Positions 1 to 12,060 are shown, numbered from the stretch's first letter. The stretch is 64,000 bases of DNA from Epiperipatus broadwayi (GCA_028023455.1 JAQFVV010006271.1:1309795-1373794); one strand, 5' to 3'. Translations and numbers: made by a program. The notes: generated by a model not told the origin, from the letters alone.

Positions 1-1097
1 TATATATATATCAGAGCTGTTTATTTAATGTTGTCATTTATTTAATTTTAAAAGAGACTTAATATAGTAATTAATATTGAGGTAACACTAGTTTCTCTAT
101 TAAGATACATTCACTGAACACATATTTTGTGCCACGTCACTTTACCTTAGTTCACGCGATCAAAGACAAGTCCGCATTTATACCTTGCCAAGAAAACTGG
201 TCTGGTAGATATAACGGATGGCAAATAGTTCCAATAGGGTATATCGAATAGCATATCCCAGAGGTGGAGTAGTTGATTCACTCGCTTTGCGAAAAGGTCC
301 AAATTTTCAAAGATCTTTCGTCACCATTTCTTTGATGAAACAAAATTTCTTTATTTTATTAACGCAGTTCGTAAGTCCACTTCAGGTGAGTTTCACTATG
401 CGTGTCCACTGGGCCGATTAACGAAACCCGCACTATAGAATTACCCCGACATTTTGGGTAAAAAAAATATTAAAACTTCTTAAGAAATATTTTACACGTC
501 CTCCTAATCTGGAGTTCAAGCCGCGTCTCTTTTTTCCCCTTTTTTATATCTCCTTTCGAGCACAACAAAAAGTTCTTTTGTTTTCACTTTTAACTTTTCA
601 AAATTCTCCCTGTGTATCCGTACGCCACTGACCAGTTCTTCCATTGTTCTTCAAAAAAATACCCACCTGACCAGTTTTCAGACTTCCCGACGCCAGTTAT
701 TAACTAAACTGCCTACAGCAATTAATTCATTTCTATTTCGGTCCTCATATGTTCAAGAGATTACTCAACAAAAGAAAACACGTGTTACCGACAATATTAT
801 TAGAACTCAAAAAAACCTACGGATAAAATATATACGAATAATCAATTATACTTTATACAGCTCTACATATATAATTGATTGTAACCATCACCGATACTAC
901 ATACGTATATTGTACACTCGCACATACACTATATTTACATATACCTACACACATAACTTTCGCACTCCTTGTAACAGGGTTCGAATGACCATTTACACAT
1001 ATATATTTTTTTGTTTATACATAGTCGCTCCACATTAACACTAGCAATTAGTAATATATCACATACGCGCATATTCAAACCCGTTTGTTACAATATA
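1..1097. other. Spacer upstream of the gypsy element, no supported gene
   Basis: This stretch is richer in CG dinucleotides than most of the window, especially 100-720, so it may be older host sequence or part of another element. It has a 67-codon open frame at 218-421 on the plus strand, but the translation shows no domain and the length is not remarkable. No splice-consistent coding exon or repeat was recognised. It does not match the 3' end of the gypsy element, so it is not simply the rest of that element's 5' LTR. Confidence 0.4.
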
Positions 1098-1265
1098 TAT
1101 ATATTCCACTATATTTGGCACCACAAATTGTAGGTCCCAAACTGATGATTGGTATAATGGAGTAAAAGTATTGTCCATTACATTTGGCGCCCAACATGGG
1201 GCCTAGTTAACTAATGATTGGTATAATGGAGTAAAAATATTGTCCATTACATTTGGCACAACAAC
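1098..1265 (+). repeat. Two to three tandem units of about 65 bp at the LTR end
   Basis: The phrase GATGATTGGTATAATGGAGT followed by AAAA-TATTGTCCATTACA occurs at about 1144-1182 and again at about 1212-1250, and TCCATTACATTTGGC begins the next partial unit. A further copy lies at 11700-11781 at the other end of the retrotransposon. The CCATTACATTT phrase also recurs at 11597, 11657 and 11699. Confidence 0.75.
1185..1203 (+). promoter_or_regulatory. Primer-binding site candidate
   Basis: TGGCGCCCAACATGGGGCC starts two bases after the proposed LTR terminus ...TCCATTACA. LTR elements begin minus-strand DNA synthesis from a tRNA whose 3' end pairs with a TGG-starting sequence just inside the 5' LTR, and TGGCGCCC is a common start. 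The priming tRNA is not identified here. The position right after a CA terminus supports the call. Confidence 0.6.
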
Positions 1266-1269
1266 TAGG

Positions 1270-2981
1270 GCATGAAAGCTAATTAGGGCTTGAAATACAT
1301 TACATACCTGAGAGATGTATAGTTTAAAGAAAGAGAAGCATTTTTGTGTATGTAATTTTTTTTATATATATGGAAATATTTTGGCCTTATGTTTAGATGG
1401 TTATGGTTACTGTTATTGCATTTTTTTATGATGAGAGATAAATACAGTCATGAAACAGCTTAGTTTCAATTTAAAAATTATATTGATGGTGTTAAATTAT
1501 TAAGTAATAATTTTGTCCATATTTGGAAAATTTGTGTTGTAGAAAATCCATAATTTTGAAGGTTGGATTGAATATTTGATTGTTGGAGTTTGGTTGGTTT
1601 TGTTGCAAGCATTGATGTTGGATGGGGAATTTTTGTCATTGTCTTGAGGGTGTGATGTATTCATGTCACTTGTGACTGATTGATCTCATTCACTGCTCCA
1701 ACCCAAATTGTGATGTTAGTTATTATTTATCATGAAGCAGTTAACAGTGGTCCTGCCATGATTTTATCTCTAAGACTCCAGAGAGAGTAAGGTATAGTTC
1801 TTTTTGATATATGTATAATATTTGCCTCTAAGACTCCCAATGATGAGCATATTTTATAAATAATAGCCACTAAGACTTACATGTAAGCAGGGCAGTGCAA
1901 TAGTGTTTGCAGAAAACTATTATGGGTTGTAGTAGCTTAGAGAGACTAAAATGTGATGATCATCTGAGTGTTCATGGAACATTGTATGCTTTAAGAGCAT
2001 TGATTGAATTATTTTATCTATCTCAAAATTGTGAAATGCTAATCATTCTTTTGGCTGACAGTATCTGCCAGATAGCGGAATGCATGAGTATATAACCTAA
2101 ATATATAGCACCAAACTTAGAGATCTGGTTAATTGATTATTGTTGGTGACAAATAATTTATTACATTTGATTATCAATTAAGGCTTGAAAAACAAACATA
2201 TCAATGTTTTGTTTTCCATTATAGGTGACTTTTAAACATGAAGTTCAATTAGTGAATGTTTGTTGATGAAAAATTGCACTATTACAATTTTAGTAAAATA
2301 AAGTTTCAGGTTCAAAAGTAAATAATTAGTGAAGTTGATTTTTTTTATGTACATGAAATGGTATTAAGTTTTAAGTTCCAGAAAATTTATACATTTTTTT
2401 CTTCTTTATTTTATGTGGACTTACTTATATAATGGTGAACCCAGTTGTGATAGGCTAGAGATAGGTGTCAATTTAATAATTTTATACTTAACTACCATTA
2501 TCTTGAATGAGAAAGTTGTCTCACAATATTATTGAATTAGTTATTTTTAAGGAATGTGAACATTTTATTATATTTTAATTACTTCAAGGTTATATTGAAT
2601 TTGATATGGAATTTCCACATTTCAATATTGTATAAGTATAGAATACTTATTATCATTACACATAAATAAATGTTAGTTAGTGATCTCAGTTGTTACTCTC
2701 TAAATAAATTTTTTAGAGAAATTTATTGATGTTATGATGATAGATGAGATTTTTTTTATATATATAAACCAAGAAGTTCATGAGTTTAAACAACTGAAAT
2801 TTAGATTGTTGGATAGCTACTATGTATAATAAAATTAAAAGGCTTATATTTTGCTTTGTTGATTAATTGCTTGTTGGGATAATAATTGGAGATGGTGAGC
2901 CCTTGATCTGTGGTAATTACTATATATATATATATATTAGATTTTTTTGTATAAGTATATAATATTGCAGTTCTAATAATA
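1270..2981 (+). other. Untranslated leader of the gypsy element
   Basis: About 1.7 kb of AT-rich sequence between the primer-binding site and the first gag methionine. A 62-codon frame at 1907-2095 has no recognisable content. This is a long leader for a Ty3/gypsy element and may contain an insertion, but none was identified. Confidence 0.4.
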
Positions 2982-4878
2982 ATGGATAACAGTAGTGAAA
3001 TGCCAGTTGCCAGTTAGTGGTGATTTTGATTTAAGAGATTTTATGGAAAACTTTAGAGAGGAATTAAAAGCAGATCTTAGAGCTGAGATGAAAACCAACT
3101 TAAAAACAAACTCTGAGAACTTAGAGATGAAATGAAAACCAACTATGAGAGACTAGAGTCTAGATTAAATACCAACTCTGATGAACTGTTTTCTAGATTA
3201 AAGACAAATTCTGATGAACTTTCCTCTAGATTAAAAACAAATTCTGATGAACTTTCCCAGAAACTAGAGTCTAGTTTAAAAACCATCTCTGATGAACTTA
3301 GAGCTGAGATGAAAACCAACTCTGATGAACTTTCTAGGGGATTAAAAGTTGAATTAAAAGTGCTGGTAGATGATAGTGTTAGGAGATTAGAGATAAAATT
3401 TGAGGAAAAAATGGAAAAATACAGAGAAGAGACAATGGTTGAAGCTAATTCTTTGAAAGCAAAATTTGAAGAAATAAGTAGTGAAATGAGGGAAGAAAAT
3501 CAAGGAATTATAGCCAGATTTGAAGAGCAAAGTATTGTGGGATAAATTCCAAGCATTGAAAATTGATAATGAATCTTCATTTAAAAATATTCATACAATT
3601 ATCTCTGCTGAAGTTAAAGTTGCTGTGGGATTGCAACAAGAGGAACAGCTGATTGATGTTGATAAATTACAGGATATAAATGAATGGATTAATGTAGTAG
3701 TAAGTGATGTTACTTTTGATCGTATACAGGAAATAGATGTTAAACTGGATCAAATTCAAGAAAAATTAAGACCCCTTTCAGAATATATGAATAATAGTGA
3801 AATTGAAGCCTGTAAAAATTATGAAATAGAGGTACGAAAGGATGTTTTAGAGATAGGTGTAAAAGTTGAGCAAATAAAAACCATTATGTTAGAGAATTGT
3901 GAATGTATATCAAATTTACAAAAACAATGGAGAGAACATGAAGTAGAGATAGACCAAAATAAAATGAAAAATAATATTGCAGACAGAGGTTATCTTAAGG
4001 ATGAAACATTTGTTAAGGAATTGGTAAATAAGGAAAATTGTAAGTGTTGTTTAGATAAAGTTCATGATGGAGCAAATGTGATGGAGTCCAAGAGATCTTC
4101 TGATTCTCTACACCAAATCTCTAGTGACTCATATATGAATCATAATGCTCTGAGGTTTATTAATGTTAAGGTTTTTAAAGGCGAATATCATGAGAATCCT
4201 ATGGAATACTTGAGTACATTAGAAAAGTTGTTTAAACTCAGTATCCTGTCAGAGAAAGAAAAGTTGGCAGTTACTAGTAACCATCTATATGCATCAGCTA
4301 AAGAATGGTGGAGATCTCTGTTTGAAAGGCCTCACACTTATGCTGATTATCACAAAGCCATAATGAATAACTTCTGGAATGAGGACAAGCAGGATTATAT
4401 ACGCCATAGACTTTCTCATGAAAAATATACTTCTCATGATGGGAGTTATACTCAATTTTTTAGACATCAGGTGGCCAAATTCAAAACCCTGACTGCATTT
4501 CCACTATCAGAAACACAGATTGTACGGATTTTGCATAGAAATTTACCAAGGCATATAGAACAAACATTGGTGGCTGCAGATCAGCATACCATTGAAGAAG
4601 TAGCAGATATCCTGGGAATATTAGAAGCTGGAGAGGGTACTTGTAATAGATCATCTGGAACTAGAATAGATAACCCTAATTACAGTTTGGCAAATATAAA
4701 TTATCACGTACCAGGAAACCAATTTGCAGGTCGCACACAAAGGTCCACAAGAAATTATCATAATAATAGGAGACAAAATCCATATAGGGATCATGGAGGT
4801 TACATTAGAAATCATGAATATAATCACATTACCAGTTTACAACCAGGTAGTTATCCATATGGTACGTACTGGGATTAA
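2982..4878 (+). pseudogene. gag: gag polyprotein, frameshifted
   Basis: Gag forms the particle that packages element RNA. A methionine at 2982 opens the frame but it stops after about 12 codons; related coding resumes in other frames at about 3023, 3132-3545 and 3520-4878, so at least three frameshifts or stops broke one original frame. The N-terminal third is highly charged and repetitive, with an 11-residue unit close to LKTNSDELSSR repeated about five times between 3150 and 3340, predicted coiled coil. The C-terminal third (codons about 220-370 of the 452-codon frame) has the capsid-like pattern of retrotransposon gag proteins: a segment with NPMEYLSTLEKLF, a WWRSLF motif and a leucine-rich helical tail. 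No zinc knuckle (CX2CX4HX4C) was found; the end is Asn/Arg/Tyr-rich instead. Confidence 0.8.
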
Positions 4879-4893
4879 GACTCCAGTGACTGG

Positions 4894-5450
4894 ATGTTCA
4901 AATCATCCATTAAACTGAGTAGGGCCTCGTGGAAGAGTTCCTCACTGTGGGGACCAATGATTGATATGGAGAGGAATGATTTGGTTGTGGCTTTAAATTC
5001 AACAGAGTTTGAACTGGAAGATTTTGGAGTGGAAGAAATAGAGAACCAACCTTTTTTTAACAATTGTCCAGAATAATGATCATGTTTGGAAAAATTGAGA
5101 TTAGAGCTTTAATTGATACCAGTAGTCAGGCTTCCATCATTTCAGATAAATTATTTCACTGACTTTTAGAAGTGGGTATGATTGTTCCATCCTTGCCAAT
5201 CAAGCAGTCCTTTCAAGTCACCTTAGCCAATGGGCGGAAGGCTAAATTGGTTCCTCAACAAGTATGGATATGGTACAATTTAATTCAGTAAGCCAGGAAC
5301 ACGTTTTTTGATAATGGCAGGGTTAGTATATGCTGTGATCTTGGGATCAGATTTTCTTCAGATGCATGGTTGCATCATAGATTATATGGCAAAACAATTG
5401 ATATTTGAAGGTGAAATTGTTCATTTTAAGCAGTATGTACTTCACCAATC
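4894..5450 (+). pseudogene. gag-pol linker and aspartic protease region
   Basis: A short frame at 4894-5076 joins gag to pol and has no recognised domain. The next frame (from 5076, stopping at 5162) contains ALIDTSSQASII, which matches the retropepsin active-site segment normally written ALIDTGS-Q; here the glycine of D-T-G reads serine. The second protease landmark, hydrophobic-hydrophobic-G before the flap end, is seen as VILGSDFLQMHGCIIDY in the frame starting 5308. Stops at 5162 and 5290 separate the two halves. The enzyme would cut the gag-pol polyprotein; this copy is broken and the altered active site suggests loss of function even apart from the stops. Confidence 0.75.
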
Positions 5451-5487
5451 CTTGAATTTAAGTTGCATGAAAACAGTCACAACTGAT

Positions 5488-6440
5488 CTTGATGTAAAAT
5501 TGAAGGTAAATGAATCAATTGGTTTAACTGATGAGGAGAAAGAGGCCTTATATTTGTTATTGTGTAATTACAAAAATGTTTTTTCAAAACAGCCTGGAAT
5601 CATCAAAGGGTATGTCCACTGGATACGACTAAATGATCTGGAACCCTTTCAGTGCAAATCCTACCCAATACCTTATCAATACAAAAAGGAGGTGGATAAG
5701 CAAATTAGCCAGATGGTGGAATGGGGTGTTATCTGAAAATCTGCCTCGGCATTTAATAACCCTTTAGTTATTGTCAAAAAAAGAACAGATTGGCTCGCAT
5801 TTGTTTGGATGCCCGATTTCTAAATTGTAGGACAATTCCAGAATGTGATGTTCCTCCAATGATACAGGAACTCTTAGCCCATTTTGAAGGAAAGAAGATA
5901 TTCACTACTGTGGATTTGACTGCCAGTTATTGGCAAATTTATTTGCATTTGCAAGATCAAAAGTTTACTGCTTTCATATACGAGGGACAATCTTATATGT
6001 TCCAGAGGATGCCATTCGGATTGATTAATAGTGGGGCAAGTTTAATTCACTGTTTAAATCAAGTTTTATCTACAGATATTAAGAACATATTAGTGATGTA
6101 TGTAGATGACATCATTATTGCCTCACGGGATACGAATGAACATCTACGACATTTAAAAGCATTTCTTCAAAAATGTAAGGATAAAAACATCAAAATTAAC
6201 TTAAAGAAAAGTACCTTTGCTATTGAAGAAATCATCTTTTTAGGGCATCTGGCAGGTGCAGCAGGAATTAAGCCTCATCCTGACAAAATTATGGCTATAA
6301 AAATTTTTCAACAACCTGAAAATAAGAAGCAACTGCGTTCATTCTTCAGATTATGCAATTTTTACCATCACTTCTATAAGAATTTTGCCTTAGATACAAT
6401 TCACATGTCTCAATTGTTGAAGAATATTAAATGGAAATGA
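5488..6440 (+). pseudogene. pol: Reverse transcriptase domain
   Basis: The frame 5308-5736 ends in the RT entry segment (PIPYQYKKEVDKQISQMVEWG, finger region), a stop follows, and the main palm lies in 5790-6440. Visible motifs are VDLTASYWQI (motif A, catalytic Asp), MPFGLINSGA (motif B-like) and VMYVDDIIIAS (motif C, YVDD intact), then the thumb start with FLGHLAG and GIKPHPDKI. These are the ordered landmarks of Ty3/gypsy RT. Two frame breaks (5736 and 5790-5820) disrupt the fingers. Catalytic residues of the palm remain readable, so decay is moderate. Confidence 0.9.
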
Positions 6441-7033
6441 CTGGATATCCATCAAGTAGAGTTAGAACATGTAAAAGCAAGATTTTTGGAAACAGTAATT
6501 CTACATTACCCAAATTTTCAACAGCCATTTTATGTTCAAACCGACAGCAGTGGGTATGGGCTTGGAGTGGTACTATTTCAAATGTGTGTAAAAGGGAAAC
6601 CATTGATCTTGTATTTTTAAACCGTAGGCTGAAAGGGGCTGAACTGCACTATTCCACAACAGAGAAAGAGGCTCTGGCAGTAGTTTGGGCTTTCACTAAG
6701 CTTAAGCAGCTTTTGTTGGGATCTTAAGTGGTAGTGATAACAGACCATAAGAGTTTGGAGTTTTTAAATAAGGGATATCTAAATAATGACCTCTTGGTGA
6801 GATGGAGTTTATTCTTGCAGCAATTTAGCTATACCATGCAATATTGTCAGGGTAAAAATAATATAGACCCTGATATTCTTAGTCAGAACTCAATGGAATA
6901 CCCAGATCAACCTATTAATTATACAGGAAACTTTGTTTTGACAGCTCTTACCTTGGTAGACGATGACTCTGGAAAAAGATTTAACAAATTATTAGTGAAC
7001 TTCAGTTACAGGATCCTACATTGGGACCTATAA
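6431..7033 (+). pseudogene. pol: RNase H domain
   Basis: Continuing directly from RT in three frames. The first acidic position is in VQTDSSGYGLGVVL, read in the frame left out of the 98-codon ORF at 6431-6727; the second part, ELHYSTTEKEALAVVWA, is in that ORF, and VVVITDHKSLEFL with the last Asp is in 6728-7033, followed by the VRW...LQQFSYTMQYCQGKNN tail usual in gypsy elements. The enzyme degrades RNA of the RNA:DNA hybrid. One frameshift and a TAA at 6725 break it. Confidence 0.85.
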
Positions 7034-7089
7034 TGTCCCAATTGAATGACAATACTATTGCAATGGGAGTGGCAGAGCCAATAATTAAT

Positions 7090-8195
7090 GGAGAATTGAT
7101 ATAGTATCAATTGTTGAAAGGTATATTAATGTACCAAGTAGATCTTATAAATTCTGGATCATGGAAAGTTTATGTTCCTAGCAATATTAGGAAAAGACTT
7201 ATAAATTACGTACATTGTCTGTGTGGACAATATGGTCCTAGAAAAATAGAACATGCTTTGCGTAAATTGTTTTATTGGCCTTGGATGTATGCATCCATAC
7301 TGGATATTTTACAATTGTGTGAAATTTGTCTTAAAACAAAGTTTCTGAATAGGTCATATGCAGGAAAATGGCAGCCTATATTACCAAACAAGCCTAATGA
7401 AATTTTGGCAATTGATTTTTATGGTCCTTTACCATCTTATCAGCATTACAAGTTCTTGTTAGTAACATATGACTTATTTACAAAGTATGTCACTGCTTAT
7501 CCAGTGAGAAAGCCGCGGCTAATGATGTCATCAAAGTAATGACAAACTTTCAATTTCCAATAGTTGGAAAACCAGAGTCAATTTTGACTGATCATGCCAT
7601 TTCATTTATGTCAGTAGAATGGAAAAATTGGTTACGTATGCAAAACCTTAAACCTGTACTGATCTCCATTTGTAACCCTCAATCTAATCCATGTGAGAAG
7701 GTTATGAGAGAATTAAGTCAGTTATTTAGGGTATATCTTGAAGGAAATCATCGTGGTTGGGTAAACCAATTATAGCAGATATTGTCGTACATTAACATGA
7801 CTAGAAATGAGTCTACAGACTTTACACCTACATGGTTGCAATTTGTACAGGAAGAGCCAAGTGTAATTAAAATCTCATTGCCTGTTATATTAGATGAGCC
7901 AGATCACAATGATGATGTCATCAAAGCTAAAGAAAATATGATAAAAATGGGAGAGAAACGGGGATTACAAGGGCCACAGAATCCTAGTCAGTTTAAGGAA
8001 AAAAATATGGTATTAGTTCGTACACCTCATGTTAGTAATCCACAAGATCACAAATTTAAATTTTTTTTTTTAATATTTGAGGGACCATATCGGATTGACA
8101 AAAAGGTTGGAACAAATGCTTATGTTGTTCATATGCATGATGGTTCGAGGGAAACCTATAATGCTAGAAGTCTTTGGCCCATACATTATGATTAG
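7090..8195 (+). pseudogene. pol: Integrase with GPY/F module
   Basis: Frames 7111-7539, 7539-7775 and 7782-8195. The N-terminal zinc-binding part shows His...GQYG...CEIC; the family's HHCC usually has His in the second place where Gln is read, so zinc binding is doubtful. The DDE core is visible as LAIDFYGPL, ILTDHAISF and NPQSNPCEKVMREL, with about 34-35 residues between the last two acids. Towards the C terminus FEGPYRIDKKVGTNAYVV matches the GPY/F module found in many Ty3/gypsy integrases. A one-base overlap at 7539 and a TAG at 7773 split the protein. The reading frame ends with a clean stop at 8195. Confidence 0.9.
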
Positions 8196-8277
8196 CTAGT
8201 GGTTCAATTAATATTTTAATATAAATCTTGTATTAACAATTTTTACTTATAGAATTTATGAAAATTGTAATAAAGGG

Positions 8278-9281
8278 ATGAAGGTAGGTAAAACCAAAGT
8301 AAACTTTAAAAATAAAAATATGAAGAAAATTAAAGTAAAATTCAAAGAGTTGAATAGAGAGAGGATTAAGATAAATTATCTTAAAGGAAGTATAGATTAT
8401 ATAAAAGAAATTGAAAAAGCTAATATCAAACTTAAAATGATAAATGATGGTCTGATTAATATGGATTTTCTTAAAGAAAATATAAACAAAGAAAAAAGAT
8501 ATTGGAAAATCCAAGGTTTGACTTAAAGTTATAGATGGAATGATAAATAATATTGATTTTCTTAGAGAGAATATTGATGAGGAAAGAGATGTAGGGAGAG
8601 CAAAGGCAAAATTTAAAAGAATGAGTAAAATATATATTTGATTTGAATCTTGGTAGAAGGATGATTGATGAGGAAAAAGAAATTGGCAAAGCTAAAATTA
8701 AATTTAAAATAAGAAGTGATTTTGTGATTAGTAAAGATTTTCTTCGAGAAAATATAGCTAAGGAAAGAGATTTAAGTAAACCTAAAGTTAAACTGAAAAG
8801 AATTAATATAGAACAGAATTATTTTCAAAATGATTTTCAGAAATTTTTAATGCTGAAGTTGTATTACATCAATCTGATTTGCAATTTTTTAAAGGATTAT
8901 TTAGAAAATTTGAATAAATACCATTCAAAATTGCCCAAAGTATTGTTTTTAATTGAACATAGATCAAGTGAAGTAAAACAAAGACTTACTCAAGTCGATG
9001 ATGTTTATCAGGATAGTCAAATGAAAAGTCATAGATTATCTGATAAAATAGCAACTGTTATTGATAAAATTAAGAATTATGTTAGTGCTTATGATCAAGT
9101 TAGTATTTATCTAAAGGATATAGAGGCAGAATCTAAGGAGTTCTTAGTAAAATCTTTAGATACTTATCCTAAAATTATTCAAAAGCAATTCAATTATAAC
9201 AAAACGTTATATAAAAATCTGGTAAATCAAAGCAAACTTCTTCACAGAGTTCAACAAACTGGAAATTCTTTTCAAAAATAA
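8278..9281 (+). pseudogene. Third ORF of the gypsy element, repeat-built, unknown function
   Basis: The frames 8278-8526 and 8643-9281 plus the interval between them carry three or four diverged copies of a unit of roughly 115-120 bp whose translation centres on DFLRENI-KER followed by a Lys/Ile/Phe-rich stretch such as KAKIKFK. After the repeats a 150-residue region is helical and Lys/Gln-rich (for example TQVDDVYQDSQMK). It occupies the place where errantiviruses carry env, but there is no signal peptide, no transmembrane segment and no Cys pattern, so it is not an envelope protein by sequence. Function unknown; the copy has two internal breaks. Confidence 0.6.
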
Positions 9282-11639
9282 TTAAAAAGGCACTTTTGAT
9301 TATTATTATTATTTTTTTTAAAGAAAACTTGGACAAAGATCTAGGTGATATGAAAGATAGATATGAACAAATGAATATGGTTATTAGTAAGAAAAGTAAT
9401 ATTTTTCAAATCATGTTAGTCCTTAGAAAGATTTCAAATTTGAGAAGTTTTTTTTTTAATATCTCATAATTCATTAGTTATTTGCAAAGACATTTTTTTA
9501 GGTGGATTAGGGGGTATTGTAAATATTGATAAATCAATCTATATTTTAAAAATATCATTTGTTGTTATTAAAAAAATCTCTTTGATTTGATGTTTATATA
9601 TGGAGTATTATATATATGGAGTAATATTATTGTTTATGGTTATTAGTTATAGTTGTTTTGGATTTATTATTTTATTTATGTATTGATGGTACATCGCTGT
9701 GAATATTGAATTATTAAAGATAAATAAAGACATATAAATTGTTGATTATAAAAAAATATTATTTTATTTGTAGTGATTATTAAAAAAATGCAATATTATT
9801 ATTTATGTATATATATATATTTTTAAAGCTGTTAAATAAATTTTCAATTTAATATTTTTTTTCATATATGATTGATATTTTTATTTATTGAATGTTAATT
9901 GTTTAAAAAAAACCATATGTAACAATGGTTTTAAAAATGGCATTTGCTAGCTCATGTGGAACAACAGCAACAACAAAAGGAGCCATTATTATTAGGATAG
10001 TTATTAAAAAAACTAAAGGATAAAATTAGTTGTACTTTGTTTCTTTGAAAATTGCCATTCTTGAAAATAATTAAATAAGATAAATTACTGTAGTAAACAC
10101 ATAATACCATGACTGGCTAATATATATATTTCATCCAGGGAGCTGCGCCATTTCTTTTCTTTTATCCCAAGTTAGTTTAAAAAGAAAAACTAAGCAAATT
10201 TCAACACATGAATTTCACCACACCTGAAGCTGAAATTTGATATAGCTATCTGGAATCTATAATGGTCAATCTAATAATAATCTGGAAGTAACTAAAATTA
10301 GTTAGTATATTGGATTCAACATGTAATTTTTTTTTTCAAGGAGAGAAATTTAAAAAAAAAAGAAATATATATGTGCATTTGGAAACTGATAATTTTTCTA
10401 ATGTGGTATTTCTTCAATTTAACTATAGATAGAATGCATTCTAATATTAAGCAAATGTAAAGGAATAAAAACAATGGAACAAGTTGACTTTTGAAAAGAA
10501 AAATAAACAAGTTGAACTTTAAAAAAAAAAAAGGTAATAACTTTATTAATGTAAATGATATATATATATATTTTTGAGATCGATATTCATTTTTTTTTTA
10601 CTTTTATTTTTAATTATAAAAATAAAATGTTTTTATAAATATAATTTTATTCAATTCAAGCTAACGAATGTCAAAGTTAACACTTAGGTAATTAAAAATT
10701 TTAAAGTATGGCATATAAGTTTGGGTTGTATATGAGTTGTTATAGATATATTAATAAATGAAATTTATATTCGCAAATTTTACTGTAAAATTTTTTTTTA
10801 TTATTTATTTATCTATTTTCATTTTTTTTTAACTTCGTACAATAATTCTTATGCAGACCTAAACAATAATTTATATATTTGCTGTATATAATATGCTTTA
10901 TTTTTTTTTGTAATGTTGAATATTTGAAAAATATAAATATGGATTTGTGTTTATATTAATGCATACTTGTTGAGCACAAATATGTCTTTATCTATTTAGT
11001 ATATATACTTATTGCAAGTATATATGTATATTTTTTTTTGTATTTGGGTTTGTATTTAAAACTTATTTAAAACATTGATACTACCTAAAATTAAACCATA
11101 ATATAGAAATAAAGGATGTACTATTTGTTTTATAAGTAAGGCCTTTGTAATTTATTTGGAAGAGTATTAATATTTTATTCTTATTTTTCTCTTGGTGCCA
11201 GAGTCATTATGAAATTAATTGAATTCACAATTTAATAGAGGATAAATTCGTATTTCACTTATTATTTAGTCTTTAGGTTACTTACACATATTATTGTTCA
11301 TTGATATATTTAGATATATATATAAGTTTACTTATTGGATGTGTATATTAGTTTCAATAGAAATCTCTTTGTTTCTAATATATATTTTGTTAGTTAGTCA
11401 TATCAACCTTGAGAATAAATTATAATAATGGATCTCATTGCTCTGTATGCTTTTAGATTTATTTCATGTATAGCTAGTTGGAAGGGCATATAAACAATTT
11501 ATTTAAATATAACTGGGATAATTTTATCTTTCTTCATTTAAATTATACAATCTATTATATTAGGCTTTTTCAACAATTGCATTCATTTAGATTACATATA
11601 TTCCATTACATTTATTATCCAATGTTTGAAGCATTATTT
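9282..11639. other. AT-rich 3' part of the gypsy element, probably including the 3' LTR body
   Basis: No coding sequence. Many poly-A and poly-T runs, any of which could be the polypurine tract, so the start of the 3' LTR cannot be placed. Short frames at 10316-10510 and 11478-11672 lack features. Confidence 0.4.
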
Positions 11640-11776
11640 TGTTATCATATATTGATGTTCCATTACATTTGATGTATAATATGTTTATATATATACTTTC
11701 CATTACATTTTGCACCACAAATTGTAGGTCCCAGTTAACTGATGATTGGTATAATGGAGTAAAAGTATTGTCCATT

Positions 11777-11782
<6 letters not shown>
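11640..11782 (+). repeat. End of 3' LTR
   Basis: The segment 11700-11781 repeats 1112-1182 with few differences (shared ACCACAAATTGTAGGTCCCA and GGTATAATGGAGTAAAAGTA) and ends in the same TTGTCCATTACA. It then runs directly into a (TA)n tract, fitting an insertion into TA-rich DNA. Confidence 0.6.
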
Positions 11783-11815
<33 letters not shown>

Positions 11816-11826
11816 TATATATATAA
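11779..11826. repeat. (TA)n tract
   Basis: Alternating TA run with one short interruption, directly at the end of the gypsy element. Confidence 0.95.
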
Positions 11827-12059
11827 TTGCAAAGAAAAGTCATATATTACATGACCTAATTTAACAAGCTTGTATTTTGCTAAAACTATCAATATATGAT
11901 ATATTTAAGTTAGAAAGATGCATTAGTAAAGTGCTGGGCTTGACCTGGTATTTTAAATCTAATGCTTAAATATCCTAGCACCTCACTGAGGAAACCAAAA
12001 TCAGAAAACAATTGGGATTGGGGATATTCTGAAAGCTTGTTAAGAGCTTTGGAAAGCTC

Positions 12060-12060
<1 letters not shown>

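Larger units (their letters stand above)
1098..11782 (+). mobile_element. Ty3/gypsy-like LTR retrotransposon, decayed, with third ORF
   Basis: The order gag, protease, reverse transcriptase, RNase H, integrase with GPY/F module is that of Ty3/gypsy (Metaviridae), since integrase lies after RNase H. A related sequence of about 80 bp, ending in TTGTCCATTACA, occurs at 1112-1182 and again at 11700-11781, and the first copy is followed directly by a primer-binding-site-like sequence; these are taken as the 3' ends of the two LTRs. All coding parts carry frameshifts and in-frame stops, so this copy cannot be autonomous. Upstream of the shared 80 bp the two ends do not match, so either the 5' LTR is truncated near 1098 or the boundaries are different from those proposed. 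The outer limits are inferred. Confidence 0.75.

Noticed and set aside
218-421. 67-codon ORF in the CG-containing start of the window
   Set aside because: No recognisable residues, no splice sites that make a gene, and chance frames of this size are common here.
1112-1182. Hammerhead ribozyme starting at CTGATGA (about 1142) and repeated at 11730
   Set aside because: No GAAA and no stem II at the required place; it is the LTR-end repeat.
11587-11892. 101-codon minus-strand ORF
   Set aside because: Much of it is translated (TA)n and it crosses the LTR end.
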